A stretch of DNA of 64,000 nucleotides. Origin: Hermatobates lingyangjiaoensis. Taxonomy: Eukaryota > Arthropoda > Insecta > Hemiptera > Hermatobatidae. Every line of letters starts with the position of its first letter. Position 1 is the stretch's first letter. The position numbers and the translations under genes are program-made. Shown here piece by piece: positions 34,240-44,296 of this stretch. The notes below the pieces were generated by a model. That model saw only the letters and a list, made by a program, of their open reading frames with translations. It made no database searches and was not told where the DNA came from. The stretch is from NCBI GenBank assembly GCA_026182355.1, contig JAPFBL010000932.1, forward strand, positions 41,713 through 105,712, given 5' to 3'.

Positions 34240-34712
34240 TAATTTTGATGATAGTTTCAAACTTGTAAGAGAGACGAGGAGGTGACTAGACCACAGGTAA
34301 TTTTGGCCGACCCTGTCACCTTACATACCTTTACTTCTTAAAGCACAGGTGTATTTACAAATACACAAAGTATTTGCGTAGACACCGTTGAAATATTTTA
34401 TTCCATTGCAACTTCAGTGCATCAACCATAATTAATTTATCTTAACCTGATGATGACGAATGACAGCTGAAAGCTCGTATGTATTGTTCAATTAGTTTGT
34501 TATTTTAGTGATTAAAACGGTATTTAAAAAAAGTGGTTTATTCAAGTGTTTTCGTGTTTGACCTAAAGTTTATTGTGTGTGTTAATGTCTTTCGCTAACA
34601 TTCTTTGGATGCTACCAGAGTCTCACCGCAAAGTGATACAAAAACTAGAGGGTGTCAACAAGAAATTTGTCAATTCAGAAGCTGCTGCTTATTTTAATAA
34701 TATATACACTTA
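34240..34712 (+). mobile_element. PLE 5' terminal segment with N-terminal ORF
   Basis: A weak ribozyme-like motif (34440-34485: CTGATGA, GAAAGCTC, poor helix II) precedes an ATG at 34587. The ORF reads MSFANILWMLPESHRKVIQK and then VNSEAAAYFNNIY. The coding part meets TA at 34705. Confidence 0.65.
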
Positions 34713-34789
34713 ATATATATATACTTAAGATATATAGATATATTAAGATATATAGGATATATTAAGATACTTAAGGTATATAAGATATA

Positions 34790-35005
34790 TAGATATACTT
34801 AAAATAAACAGTGGCACATGGATTGAAACATAAAAAGACTCAATTTTCAATATTTTGACCGTAAAGGCGGTTGATCACTGTTGAACTTACTGTCGTCTTT
34901 CCGTCAATTTACTTCTTCTCCTTGAGGACGACCACCATTACGGTCGAAATATTGAAAAGTGAGTCTTTGTTATGTTTCAGTCTATGTGTGACTGTTTATT
35001 ATAGT
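34790..35005. mobile_element. Inverted PLE pair, family K
   Basis: Divergent arms with ATAAACAGTG/CACATGGATTGAAAC tails outward. The plus-arm core is CTTGAGGA, one base too long, with helix II GACC/GGTC kept. The minus arm is badly damaged. Confidence 0.6.
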
Positions 35006-35014
35006 GTATATATA

Positions 35015-35156
35015 TATATATATATATTTATATTCGAACGCCAAGTCAGTCGTTATCAGCCTTTGGAGCGATTCACTTCTTTTCCTAAAGATGAGGACAT
35101 CGAAATATAGTAGTGAGTTCAGTGATTTCCTTTCTATGTGTTCTTTTTAAATTCTA

Positions 35157-35157
<1 letters not shown>
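35015..35157 (+). mobile_element. PLE J-like terminal segment
   Basis: A plus-strand motif near 35086 reads CTAAAGA, GAUG/CAUC stem, GAAATATA. The core has A for G5. The tail TCTATGTGTTCTTTTTAAAT runs into (TA)n 35158-35203. Confidence 0.55.
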
Positions 35158-35203
<46 letters not shown>

Positions 35204-35205
<2 letters not shown>

Positions 35206-35893
35206 TAAGAGCTTTCAAAATTTGCAGTGAGGAATTTTTAGATGAAGAAATCAAAAATATTTACAAAATTGCAGGTTCTTTAATGTATCCAAAAAGGTTA
35301 ATCGACAATATCATAAAAAAGGTGAAACAATCCATGATATTAAATAATGAAGAACAGTTCACAAGAAGGAATTTGTTAGTCATCCCATACAGTCCTTGTT
35401 TGAAAGATATGCCTTCATTTATGAAAAGATTGGACGTTTCTGTTGTGTTCAGTAGTGATGGTAACTTGTTTAACAGACTTGTCAATAATAAGCCAAAAAG
35501 AAAGGACTTTGTGTATACAGGATACCATGTACTGACTGTGAAATGTCTTCCATTGGACAGACGAGCAAAGGTCTTCTTACAAGGATAAAACAGCACAAAT
35601 ATTCCATCAGAAGAGAGGACGAAAAGAGCGCGTTGTTCACGCACATAAGAAACAGTAATCATGTGATTAACTGGAATGAAGCAAATGAATTAATATTTGT
35701 GTCTTCAGAAAGAAGAAATATGGTGGAAAGTGCGCTCATAAAGAACTTTTATGAGAAGTTGATGAACAATAGCCTAGGACTCTACAAATTAGATGAAGTT
35801 TTGATTAGTGGGATAATTAAACAGATGAAGACTTCATCATTAAACACATTCAGGGTTGCCATCAATTCTGGAAACTTCAATCAGCCAAGTTAA
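35204..35893 (+). pseudogene. PLE reverse transcriptase tail and GIY-YIG endonuclease
   Basis: The first frame (from 35204) gives RAFKICSEEFLDEEIKNIYK and continues to KPKRKDFVY. A frameshift near 35510 leads to VYRIPCTDC then SSIGQTSKGLLTRIKQH, the GIY-YIG endonuclease of PLEs with its CxxC, Arg and later catalytic-type Glu (VESALI). The YIG Tyr is Ser here. It ends FNQPS then stop at 35893. It has no upstream reverse transcriptase core and is probably non-functional. Confidence 0.85.
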
Positions 35894-35922
35894 CAAGTAT
35901 TTATTGTTTTTTTAGTTCACTT

Positions 35923-35958
35923 GCTCTCTGACGATGTGTTAACGAAAGGCCTTAGAGC
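35923..35958 (+). ncRNA. Type I hammerhead-like motif, family G, 3' of PLE ORF
   Basis: Helix I GCUCU/AGAGC (5 bp), CTGACGA (35928), extra T, short helix II GU/AC, GAAA, palindrome AGGCCT, T17. It lies about 30 nt after the endonuclease stop codon. Confidence 0.75.
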
Positions 35959-35997
35959 ATTGTTTCAAAAATTGTTTTCATTGTGGTAAATTAATCC

Positions 35998-35998
<1 letters not shown>

Positions 35999-36063
<65 letters not shown>
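35999..36063. repeat. (TA)n tract
   Basis: About 65 bp; it receives the 3' tail of the G-family PLE on the left and the L-family pair on the right. Confidence 0.9.
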
Positions 36064-36067
<4 letters not shown>

Positions 36068-36703
36068 AGGTGTGTTCTCTAATCGGGGTTCGGTCAATTT
36101 TCCAGGATAAAAAATCAAACTCTCGTTGCCAAAATTTCGGTTTTATTTAAAATCTTTTTCATAGGCCTACAAACAAAGGATAATAAGAAATCACATATCA
36201 ACATCAAACATATACACAATATGAAAATGGATTGTTACAACTCATGAATATTACAAGCAGAAATATTTCAGAGATACATAAAACAATATTACTTACAGAA
36301 GTAAGAATTTTTTTTTTTAACTAAGAAAATGAAATTTACATTATTTAAAGGAACAACAATGTTAGCCGGACAAAACCTTCGACTAGACTAATAAGATAAC
36401 ATTACAAATAACCTCAACACTGTTCACTCAAGGGAACTAAATAAATCAAATTTCACTAAACCTCAGCACAACACTCCAGAATAAATATTACTTAAATTAG
36501 TAATATCACTTCTATGATTAATCGAACTTAGATCCTTTTTAATATATAACATCTCAAGTGTCTTCCTTCTTTGCTCATCTTAGTTTTAAATAAAACCGAA
36601 ACGTTGGCAACGAGAGTTTGATTTTTTATCCTGGAAAATTGACCGAACCCCGATTAGAGAACACACCTATTCTATCAAACGGTCGATATATTATTGAATC
36701 TGT

Positions 36704-36704
<1 letters not shown>
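36064..36704. mobile_element. Inverted PLE-like pair, family L, long spacer
   Basis: The minus arm (36064-36185) and plus arm (about 36575-36704) carry GATTAGAGAACACACC tails outward and GAAACGTTGGCAACGAG-type cores. The ~390-bp centre is unrelated AT-rich DNA. Confidence 0.65.
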
Positions 36705-36755
<51 letters not shown>

Positions 36756-37353
36756 TTTAGTGGTTTCCTTTCTATGTGTTCTTTTTTAAATTCTAGTTTA
36801 TATATATATATATCGTTTATATACGAAATATATACTGAAGAGGGATGTATTTAGTATACCATATACTATTATACATATTATTTTAATAAAAGTTTTAATT
36901 TACTAAAAGAGTTAATACAGAACTCCTTAGTAAAAACATAGACTTCGTTAACAAGAATACCTCAGCATGTAAACCTGAATTTACAACTTTAGAAATTTAT
37001 TGATTAAAGCATAAAAATCTTTGATATAATTTATATAGAAGAAAATTTCAAATCAAATTGTTGATTTTTATTTCGTCATTTGTTATTTGTTATTAAATAA
37101 ATTCTCCCCATAAAAAAATCGACGCTATTTAAGTATTTGTGTAGGAAGGGACAGACAAATTAGGGTAGAAATGATCTTTATTCTAAATAAATATGACTAA
37201 ATACAAATGAACAGAATAACTTACAATGAATTGTTAAAATATAGCCATTTCTATTTTTATGTAAATTAATATGTTATATAAGAAATTGCTACTTAATCAT
37301 ATTTAATTTTTAGTTGAGATATTTAGTATTATTTTACTATTACTGTTGAAAAT

Positions 37354-37359
<6 letters not shown>
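36756..37359. other. AT-rich spacer, no gene seen
   Basis: A J-like tail fragment (36757-36800, TTCTATGTGTTCTTTTTTAA) starts it. The rest shows no element or gene. Confidence 0.5.
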
Positions 37360-37411
<52 letters not shown>

Positions 37412-37413
<2 letters not shown>

Positions 37414-37855
37414 ATCTCATATAAACACGTGAAAGAACAATCAATGATCAAACGACAATATGAAATGGAAAAAACAAGACTAAGATCTTTCAACTGTAAC
37501 AAGCAGTCTTTGTCAGAGTCAAAAACCGAACTGAAACACTAGATGCAGAAAACATTTGGTGAGGGGTTGATAAGAGTGGGAGGGAGGGAAGAATGGTATT
37601 TTAAAAGGGTGAAAGCGCAGGAAAGGACTAATGTTCAGAAAGGGATGTTTGGGGAAGAAAGCAGTACAGTAAGAAAGAGTAAAAAGCTATCTGCTAGCTG
37701 TCAACCCACTTAGAAGAGGCTATTGCCCTCGTAACGAAAGTATCAAGTTTGAAAAGACCGTTACTAATGTTTATAATAATTGATCTATTAAATTTAAATA
37801 CAGACGATTCAATAATATTTCTTAACAACATTGATTTCACGTGTTTATGTGAAAT

Positions 37856-37858
<3 letters not shown>
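37412..37858 (-). mobile_element. PLE family D 3' end with ORF C-terminus
   Basis: The minus strand reads KLDTFVTRAIASSKWVDS then stop, about 210 nt of 3'UTR, a hammerhead-like motif (37480-37525), a tail and (TA)n. The core is CTGACAA (G8 to A). Helix II is GACUG/CAGUU, a compensated change from GACCG/CGGUU. A plus-strand D tail (37838-37857) closes the right side. Confidence 0.75.
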
Positions 37859-37905
<47 letters not shown>

Positions 37906-37909
<4 letters not shown>

Positions 37910-38434
37910 AAAGTAGACGGCAGCTTCCGCATTTACGACATTTTTTGCTCGTTTTCTCTAGTTTTCTTACTAGTTTTTTCTGGTAGGGAGTGATTTCATG
38001 GAAGAGTTGTCCCAGAGACATCAAAGAAATAATTTTTTAGCTTAATCAATAATATTATATTTTTACACTTACAAGATTTTGATTTTCTCAGAAATCATCT
38101 TCAGGTATATATCATTATTAAACAGATTAAATTCACACAATAAAAATTGTTCCAAATGTTATTGTGTGAATTTAATCTGTTTAATAATGATATATACCTG
38201 AAGATGATTTCTGAGAAAATCGAAAGCTTGTAAGTGTAAAAATATAATATTATTGATTAAGCTAAAAAATTATTTCTTTGATGTCTCTGGGACAACTCCT
38301 CCATGAAATCACTCCCTACCAGAAAAAACTAGTAAGAAAACTAGAGAAAACGAGCAAAAAAGTCGTAAATGCGGAAGCTGCCGTCTACTTTAATTAAATA
38401 TGTTTACAAGAAAATCTGCTGCTAATATACACTA

Positions 38435-38440
<6 letters not shown>
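37906..38440. mobile_element. Inverted PLE 5' pair, family N, arms ~236 bp
   Basis: Arms 37907-38142 and 38158-38392 are near-identical around a 15-bp spacer. In the plus arm a hammerhead (38192-38236) is followed by an ATG at 38281 opening MSLGQLLHEITPYQKKLVRK and on to VVNAEAAVYFN, then a stop, then ICLQENLLLIYTN at the TA tract. The minus-arm ribozyme has AAAA for GAAA. Confidence 0.8.
38192..38236 (+). ncRNA. Type I hammerhead-like motif, family N, 5' of PLE ORF
   Basis: Helix I UAC/GUA, CTGAAGA (38198), extra T, 5-bp helix II GAUUU/AAAUC, GAAA, palindrome AGCT, T17. The ORF start lies about 50 nt downstream. Confidence 0.75.
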
Positions 38441-38471
<31 letters not shown>

Positions 38472-38475
<4 letters not shown>

Positions 38476-38660
38476 GTTAAATAACGCCCCATATTTGGCT
38501 TGTATCTGTTTCTTACACAATTTCTCCAATTTCCCTTCATCGTCCCTTCGTTAAAACTATACAGCTTATCACCGAGCTGCACCTTTCTGCCAGCGCACGA
38601 AAATGCCATAAGCAAGAACAGCTGTCCATAAACAATACTCACAAGAGAAATGATGGTCAA
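38472..38660 (-). pseudogene. PLE N-terminal segment, frameshifted
   Basis: The minus strand encodes LGDKLYSFNEGTMKGN then, after a frameshift, LEKLCKKQIQAKYGALFN. It is homologous to the plus-strand copy at 38984. It ends at TA. Confidence 0.6.
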
Positions 38661-38953
38661 ATCCACGAAAATTATCGCTAGAAAAAGGAACCCTATTTTA
38701 AATTACAACTATTAGAAGTAATCATAATTTAAGAAAAGCAGCATGCCAAAAATATCCAACTTAGTAATACTTATGGAATTTTAAAACTATTTTTCAACAG
38801 GCCAACCCAGATTAGCCAGGTAGTAGGTGAGTCCAACCACCCTGCCTTAATCCCCCATAATGCCCCGTGACTCAGGGCGATGCTCTGTAAATATTTCATT
38901 AATAATCCATCTCTATATATATAAACTGACAATCCTACTGTTATTCTCATTAT

Positions 38954-38998
38954 TGTCCTGATGATGAATGTGGTACATTCGAAACATGTCGACTAGCA
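38954..38998 (+). ncRNA. Type I hammerhead-like motif containing the ORF start codon, family H
   Basis: Helix I GUC/GAC, CTGATGA (38958), extra T, 6-bp helix II GAAUGU/ACAUUC, GAAA, palindrome ACATGT, C17. The ATG at 38984 inside helix III opens MSTSNIGEKLYSF. Confidence 0.8.
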
Positions 38999-39144
38999 AT
39001 ATTGGTGAAAAGCTTTATAGTTTTAAACAAGAGACGAGGAAAGAATTCCGGAAACTGGAGAAATTATGTAAGAAATAGATACAAGCCAAATATGGGGCGT
39101 TATTTAACAATATATGTTTAAATGAAGGACTGCTTCCAACTTTT

Positions 39145-39148
<4 letters not shown>
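38984..39148 (+). pseudogene. PLE N-terminal ORF segment, family H
   Basis: MSTSNIGEKLYSFKQETRK, then EKLCKK, an in-frame TAG, IQAKYGALFNNICLNEGLLP and TFTN. It ends exactly at (TA)n 39149-39192. The start lies within the hammerhead. Confidence 0.75.
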
Positions 39149-39192
<44 letters not shown>

Positions 39193-39195
<3 letters not shown>

Positions 39196-39400
39196 AATAT
39201 TGGTACCAGTCCTTCATTGACACAGACATTATTGAAAAGGACACCAAATTTAGCTGATACCTGTTGTTTAACATGTTTCTCAAATTTTCTAAATAACACT
39301 CTCGTTATTTCGTCTACACAATAATGTACATTTCCTATAGTAGACATGTTTGAAATGATCAACATTCATCATCAGGACGTGGATAATATCTAAGGTGAAT
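39193..39400 (-). mobile_element. PLE 5' segment, family H, minus strand
   Basis: Encodes MSTIGNVHYCVDEITRVLF, then SAKFGVLFNNVCVNEGLVPI and FT, ending at the same TA tract as the plus copy. The ATG lies in the ACATGT palindrome (39345-39347). The ribozyme has CAAA for GAAA, so it is decayed. Confidence 0.7.
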
Positions 39401-39830
39401 TATCTCGTTTATTATATATATACACGGAAAAGGTAGAAGGGGTTGTTTTCCATTAAGTTTCCATTAAATTGAGAAACTTGTTAAGAAACAGATATCAACT
39501 AAATTTGGTGTCATTTTCAATAATCTGTATATATATATAATATGAAAGAGTTAGTTACGGCAAAAAAATCGAAGGAATTAAAGACAAATAAGTGCCGAAA
39601 CAATACTCAAATCAGTATAATATTATGGTCTCGACGTCATCAGGAGAAGAAGAATAAAATGAGTTCTTCTAGGGTAACAAAAACTGATTACCACCTAAGC
39701 AGAACTTAGTATCTTATTCTCTACCGTCTCCTACTAAATGACAACGAGGTCGAAATATTTAAGTGGGTTGTTTGTTGTTTCTACATGTTCTTTTCTTTAA
39801 ATAGTTTAATATATATATGTTTTATATGAT
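39401..39830. mobile_element. Decayed PLE fragments
   Basis: Includes an N-terminal scrap (IEKLVKKQISTKFGVIFNN, 39465-39530) ending at TA. A battered inverted pair (39545-39810) follows with CTGATGA but no GAAA in one arm and GTCGAAATAT but no CTGATGA in the other. Confidence 0.5.
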
Positions 39831-39945
39831 TCCCTTATTTAATGATTTGTGTTCTGCCTGGTAATTAAGACACTATTATATTTATATTTATGGTATTTAA
39901 TGTATTAATAATTATATACTAATTTAAAAACTATGGGAAATACAT

Positions 39946-40058
39946 AATTGATTGTGAATCAGTCTGGAGATTGTTTTCGAGTTTTATAAATTGTGTTATG
40001 AATTGATTGTGAATCAGTCTGGAGATTGTTTTCGAGTTTTATATTTTGTTTTAATTTA
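39946..40058. repeat. 55-bp tandem duplication
   Basis: AATTGATTGTGAATCAGTCT opens each of two adjacent near-identical copies. Confidence 0.8.
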
Positions 40059-40164
40059 TTCAAATGTAAGAGTGTTTAATTTAAAATATAATATACTTAT
40101 ACAAGTGATACGAGTATGTCTTTACAACTAGTAGCCAGTTGACGAAAAATATCGTGCATGTGAC

Positions 40165-41560
40165 TAATGTATTGTTCATGACTCCTGCGATGATCATGAC
40201 TATTGCAGCTGTTAAAGTTCTGCAATGCTCACGACTATTGTCGTTCTTATGAGTTCTGCAATGCTCACGACTAATGTCATACTTATAATTCTGCAATGCT
40301 TACTACTATTTTCGTTCTTATGAGTTCTGCAATGCTCACGACTATTGTCGTTCTTATGAGTTCTGCAATGCTCACGACTATTGTCGTTCTTATAAGTTCT
40401 GCATTACTCATGACTATTGTCGTTCTTATGAGTTCTGCAATGCTCACGACTATTGTCGTTCTTATAAGTTCTGCATTACTCACGACTATTGTCGTTCTTA
40501 TGAGTTCCGCAATGCTCACGACTAATGTCATACTTATAAATCCTGCAATGCTTACTACTATTGTCGTTCTTATGAGTTCTGCAATGCTCACGACTATTGT
40601 CGTTCTTATGAGTTCTGCAATGCTCACGACTAATGTCATACTTATAAATTCTGCAATGCTTACTACTATTTTCGTTGTTATGAGTTCTGAAATGCTCACG
40701 ACTATTGTCGTTCTCATGAATTCTGAAATGCTCACGACTATTGTCGTTCTTATGAGTTCTGCAATGCTCACGACTACTGTCGTTCTTATGAGTTCTGCAA
40801 TCTTCACGATTATGGTCGTTCTTATAAGTTCTGCATTACTCACGACTATTGTCGTTCTTATGAGTTCTCTAATGCTCACGACCATTGTCGTTCTTATGAG
40901 TTCTGCATTGCTTATGACTTGTATATTTCTTATGAATTCTGAAATGCTCACGACTATTGTTGTTCTTATGAGTTCTGCAATGCTCACAACTACCGTTTCG
41001 CTTATGACTCCTGTATCGCTCATGACTACTGCCATACTCACGACTACTGTTGTTCTCATGAATACTGTATTGCTCATGACTCCTGCAATGCTCACGACTA
41101 CTGTTGTGCTTATGACCGCTGCAATTCTCACGACTACCGCTTCGCTTATGACTCTTGTATTGCTCATGACTACTGCCATACTCACGACTACTGTTGTTCT
41201 CATGAATACTGTATTGCTCATGACTCCTGCAATGCTCACGACTACTGTTGTGCTTATGACTGCTTCAATGCTCACGACTACCGCTTCGCTTATGACTCTT
41301 GTATTGCTCATGACTACTGCCATACGCACGACTACTGTTGTGCTCATGAATACTGTATTGCTCATGACTCCTGCAATGCTCACGACTACTGTTGTGTTTA
41401 TGACTGCTTCAATGCTTACGACTACCGTTTCGCTTATGACTCTTGTATTGCTCATGACTACTGCCATACTCACGACTACTGTTGTGCTCATGAATACTGT
41501 ATTGCTCATGACTCCTGCCATACTCACGACTACATTCCTGCTCATGACTACTGCAATTCT
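40165..41560. repeat. 36-bp / 144-bp minisatellite open on both strands
   Basis: The left half repeats a 36-bp unit (CTCACGACTATTGTCGTT plus CTTATGAGTTCTGCAATG), itself two related 18-mers. The right half has a 144-bp higher-order unit: CTCATGAATACTG occurs at 41055, 41199, 41343 and 41487, exactly 144 bp apart. Because 18 and 36 divide by 3, long frames stay open on both strands (446 and 448 codons). I do not think either is a gene. Confidence 0.85.
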
Positions 41561-41764
41561 CTCTACTGAATACATGGTTATCTCAAAACAGAAGAAATTC
41601 ACCATATCAAATCCTACAGTGAACCACATTTGGTGAAACTGCCACAGTTTAGCCCACTCCCGCTCCAGAGTACTAACAATGTTATATTAAACTTTTATTG
41701 GTTTATATGAAATACATTTCTTTTCAACTTATTATATTCTTCTTTAACACAATATATTAAATAT

Positions 41765-42010
41765 AGTTAATGGGTTAGTTCCACTGAGGTTAGTAATTTT
41801 AGAATTAAAATTTTTAAAAAAAAAAAATTATCTACACACACAACACTGATTACACAATGTAGATTTCTATATATAGGTAGGTTATAGGAAAACAACATTC
41901 ACAGTCAGTTAGGTGCTCCTGAAGATGGGATCCAGACGGATCCGAAACCGGTCGAGCTTTTTAAAGACTTTACGAGGTATAACGGAATGTATTATTACTA
42001 ATTCTAACAA
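41765..42010. mobile_element. Gamma-family pair with intact ribozyme
   Basis: The left unit begins TAGTTAATGGGTTAGTTCCA and is truncated. The right unit is inverted and carries CACAGTCAGTTAGGTGCTC, the ribozyme at 41914-41957, then ACTTTACGAGGTATAACGG. It is the same unit as at 57.0 and 58.8-59.1 kb. Confidence 0.7.
41914..41957 (+). ncRNA. Type I hammerhead-like motif, gamma family
   Basis: Helix I GCUC/GAGC, CTGAAGA (41919), extra T, helix II with GGATCC/GGATCC around AGAC, GAAA, palindrome ACCGGT, C17. This is the only fully intact gamma copy. Confidence 0.75.
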
Positions 42011-42835
42011 TATAATTATGTAAAAATCTTGTAATATTTTATGAAATTATAAGGATACTATTTCTTTGTAGTTAATAGCATTATTAGTGTTAACCTATGA
42101 TGAACATTAGGTTGTTAATGAAACATCAAGTTAAATCTGATACGGCACTTAAATGCCTGATTTACTACCCTTTCCTCCGCTATTTCACAACCAGATAATT
42201 CCAAAACCCTACACATCCTAATCTAGCCAGGATTTCGAGAACAAATCTCATAATCATGATATAAACATGAAGGGCTTTTATCAGTGACTAGTAAGGTTGG
42301 TTTTGTCACATTTCTATCAAGACAGATTGATAACACAAAGCACATGATTAACGCAAATTTTCTGCATGATATCTAATTTTGCAAAATGCTATTAATTAAA
42401 GAGAGAAAGGGGGAATAAATTACCTTTTGATAAAATAGTTTGATTTACCAAAACAGAGAAATCAAGATGTTCATACATTTTGAACTGAAACATGGTTTTG
42501 CATAAATCTGTTCCTGGCTATAAATCGTAAATATAATTTGCAAAATTATCAACAGTTCACAAAATTGCAAATTGAAAATTACCTTCTGAATATGCTATTA
42601 AATATTTATAATATAATAAACATGTACTACATATTATATAAAAATATAATGCTATAATAATTACGTTTTCAAATATAGTTATATAATTATGATTATAATA
42701 TTTATGTATATTATAAATTAAAAAGAAATAATGATATAATTATTCTTTGAGTAAGAAAGAGAAATGCATTCATGCACATAGTGTTGGAACACTAAAACAA
42801 GAATACCGAGCAAAACACCTTCATTACTACAAAGG
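42011..42835. other. AT-rich spacer, no gene seen
   Basis: No recognisable element. Confidence 0.5.
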
Positions 42836-42925
42836 GGTGTATTACAAGAATAAGACTACTTAAGAAATTGGAGCAGATAAGATTTAAAGTCGACAACGTA
42901 GAGACTGCTGTGCATTTTAATGATA
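42836..42925 (+). pseudogene. PLE N-terminal scrap
   Basis: Encodes IRLLKKLEQIRFKVDNVETA then VHFND into TA. It matches the xNAEAAxxFN block. Confidence 0.55.
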
Positions 42926-42949
42926 TATATATATATATATATATATAAT

Positions 42950-43136
42950 AAATTCAAAACGAAGGAAACACACAGAAAGACACAGACATAACTCACATCG
43001 ATATTTCGACCATCGTCGTCATCAGGTGGTGTGAAGAGCGAAGAGCGAAGAGTCACGCAGGAAGCCAGGGCGGCGACATGTACGTTTTGAATTTATTTTA
43101 TTTAAAAAAGTCCGCTGGACCGTTTCTTTTAATTGT
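42950..43136. mobile_element. PLE family J terminus plus opposite tail
   Basis: The minus arm holds the ribozyme 42991-43032. A short plus-strand tail ends CGCTGGACCGTTTCTTTTAA before TA. Confidence 0.65.
42991..43032 (-). ncRNA. Type I hammerhead-like motif, family J
   Basis: CTGATGA, extra C, helix II GAC/GUC, GAAA, palindrome ATAT, C17. Helix I is weak unless a CAC/GUG pairing with a bulge is used. Confidence 0.55.
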
Positions 43137-43147
43137 ATATATATATG

Positions 43148-43500
43148 TAAAGATTTTACATAAATACATGAAATAACAATCAATGATCAAACCAAAATAA
43201 GGAAATGGGAAAACAAGACTAAGACACTTCAACTATAACAAGCGGTCTTCGTCAGAGTCAAAAACCCAACTGAAACATTGGATGCAGAAAACATCTGGTG
43301 AGGGTTTGAGAAGAGTGGGAGGGAAGAGTGGTATTTTAAAAGGGTGAAAGCGAAGTAAAGGACTAATGTCCAGAATGGGATGTTTGGGGAAACAAAGGAG
43401 TACAGTAAGAAGTAGTAAAAAACTATCTGCTAGATGTCAACCCTCTTAGAAGAGGCAATTGCCCTCGTAACGAAAGTATCAAGTTTGAAGGGACCATTAC
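43148..43500 (-). mobile_element. PLE family D 3' end with ORF C-terminus
   Basis: Same organisation as 37.4 kb: ORF end (LDTFVTRAIASSK-type), ~210-nt 3'UTR, ribozyme region (43220-43265, mutated in helix III) and tail at TA. Confidence 0.7.
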
Positions 43501-43511
43501 TAATATATATA

Positions 43512-43850
43512 TATATACATTATTGAAAATGACACCAAATTTAGCTGATACCTGTTTCTTAACAAGTTTCTCAATTTTTCTAAATAACACTCTTGTTATT
43601 TCGTCTACACAATAAAGTACATCTCCTATGGTCGACATGTTTCGAATGATCAACATTCATCATCAGGACGTGAATAAGTCCAATGTGAAAACCTGGTACC
43701 ATAGGAGATGTACTTTATTGTGTAGACGAAATAACGAGAGTGTTATTTAGAAAAATTGAGAAACTTGTCAAGAAACAGCTAAATTTGGTGTCATTTTCAA
43801 CAATGTCTGTGTCAAGGAAGGACTGCTACCAAAATTTACGAATATATATA
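43512..43850. mobile_element. Inverted PLE 5' pair, family H
   Basis: The minus arm has ribozyme 43628-43670 and an ORF from 43638 (MSTIGDVLYCVDEITRVLF ... SAKFGVIFNN). The plus arm (about 43696-43850) repeats TIGDVLYCVDEITRVLFRK with a deletion and reaches GLLPKFTN-type codons at TA. Confidence 0.75.
43628..43670 (-). ncRNA. Type I hammerhead-like motif containing the ORF start codon, family H
   Basis: Helix I GUC/GAC, CTGATGA, extra T, 5-bp helix II GAAUG/CAUUC, GAAA, palindrome ACATGT, C17. ATG at 43636-43638 (minus) lies in the palindrome. Confidence 0.8.
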
Positions 43851-43855
43851 TATAT

Positions 43856-44010
43856 ATGATCAAACCACAATAAGAAATGGGAAAACAAGACTAAGATCTT
43901 TCAACCGTTGAACACCGTTCTTACAGTTGAAAGATCTTAGTCTTGCTTTCCCATTTCTTATTGTGGTTTGATCATTGATTGTTGTTTCACGTGTTTATGT
44001 GAAATCTTTA
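43856..44010. mobile_element. Short inverted family D pair
   Basis: Two D tails meet inside the ribozyme (CAACCGTTGAACACCG), so both cores were lost at the junction. Both 3' ends run into TA. Confidence 0.65.
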
Positions 44011-44033
44011 TATATATATATATATATATATAT

Positions 44034-44272
44034 TATTAAAATAAGCAGCAGCTTCTGCATTGACCAATTTATTGTTGACACTATCTAGTTTTCGTATCAC
44101 TTTGCGGTGAGACTCTGGTAGCTTCCAAAAAGCTTCTTTGGATGCTACCAGATTCTTACCGCAAAGTGATACGAAAACTAGAGAGTGTCAACAATAAATT
44201 GGTCAATGCAGAAGCTGCTGCTTATTTTAATAACATATGGTTAAGGGAATACCTGCTACCATTGTACACAAA
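44034..44272. mobile_element. Inverted PLE N-terminal pair
   Basis: Arms 44034-44126 and 44137-44272. The plus arm encodes MLPDSYRKVIRKLESVNNK, then LVNAEAAAYFNNIWLREYLL and PLYTN at TA. Confidence 0.75.
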
Positions 44273-44296
44273 TATATATATATATATATATATAAA

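Noticed and set aside
39545..39810. Another intact hammerhead pair
   Set aside because: One arm has CTGATGA without GAAA, the other GAAA without CTGATGA. Listed only as decayed.
40283..41636. Long ORFs of 446 and 448 codons as genes
   Set aside because: They mirror each other on both strands over a minisatellite with period divisible by 3. The products are low-complexity repeats with no domain, promoter or intron signal.
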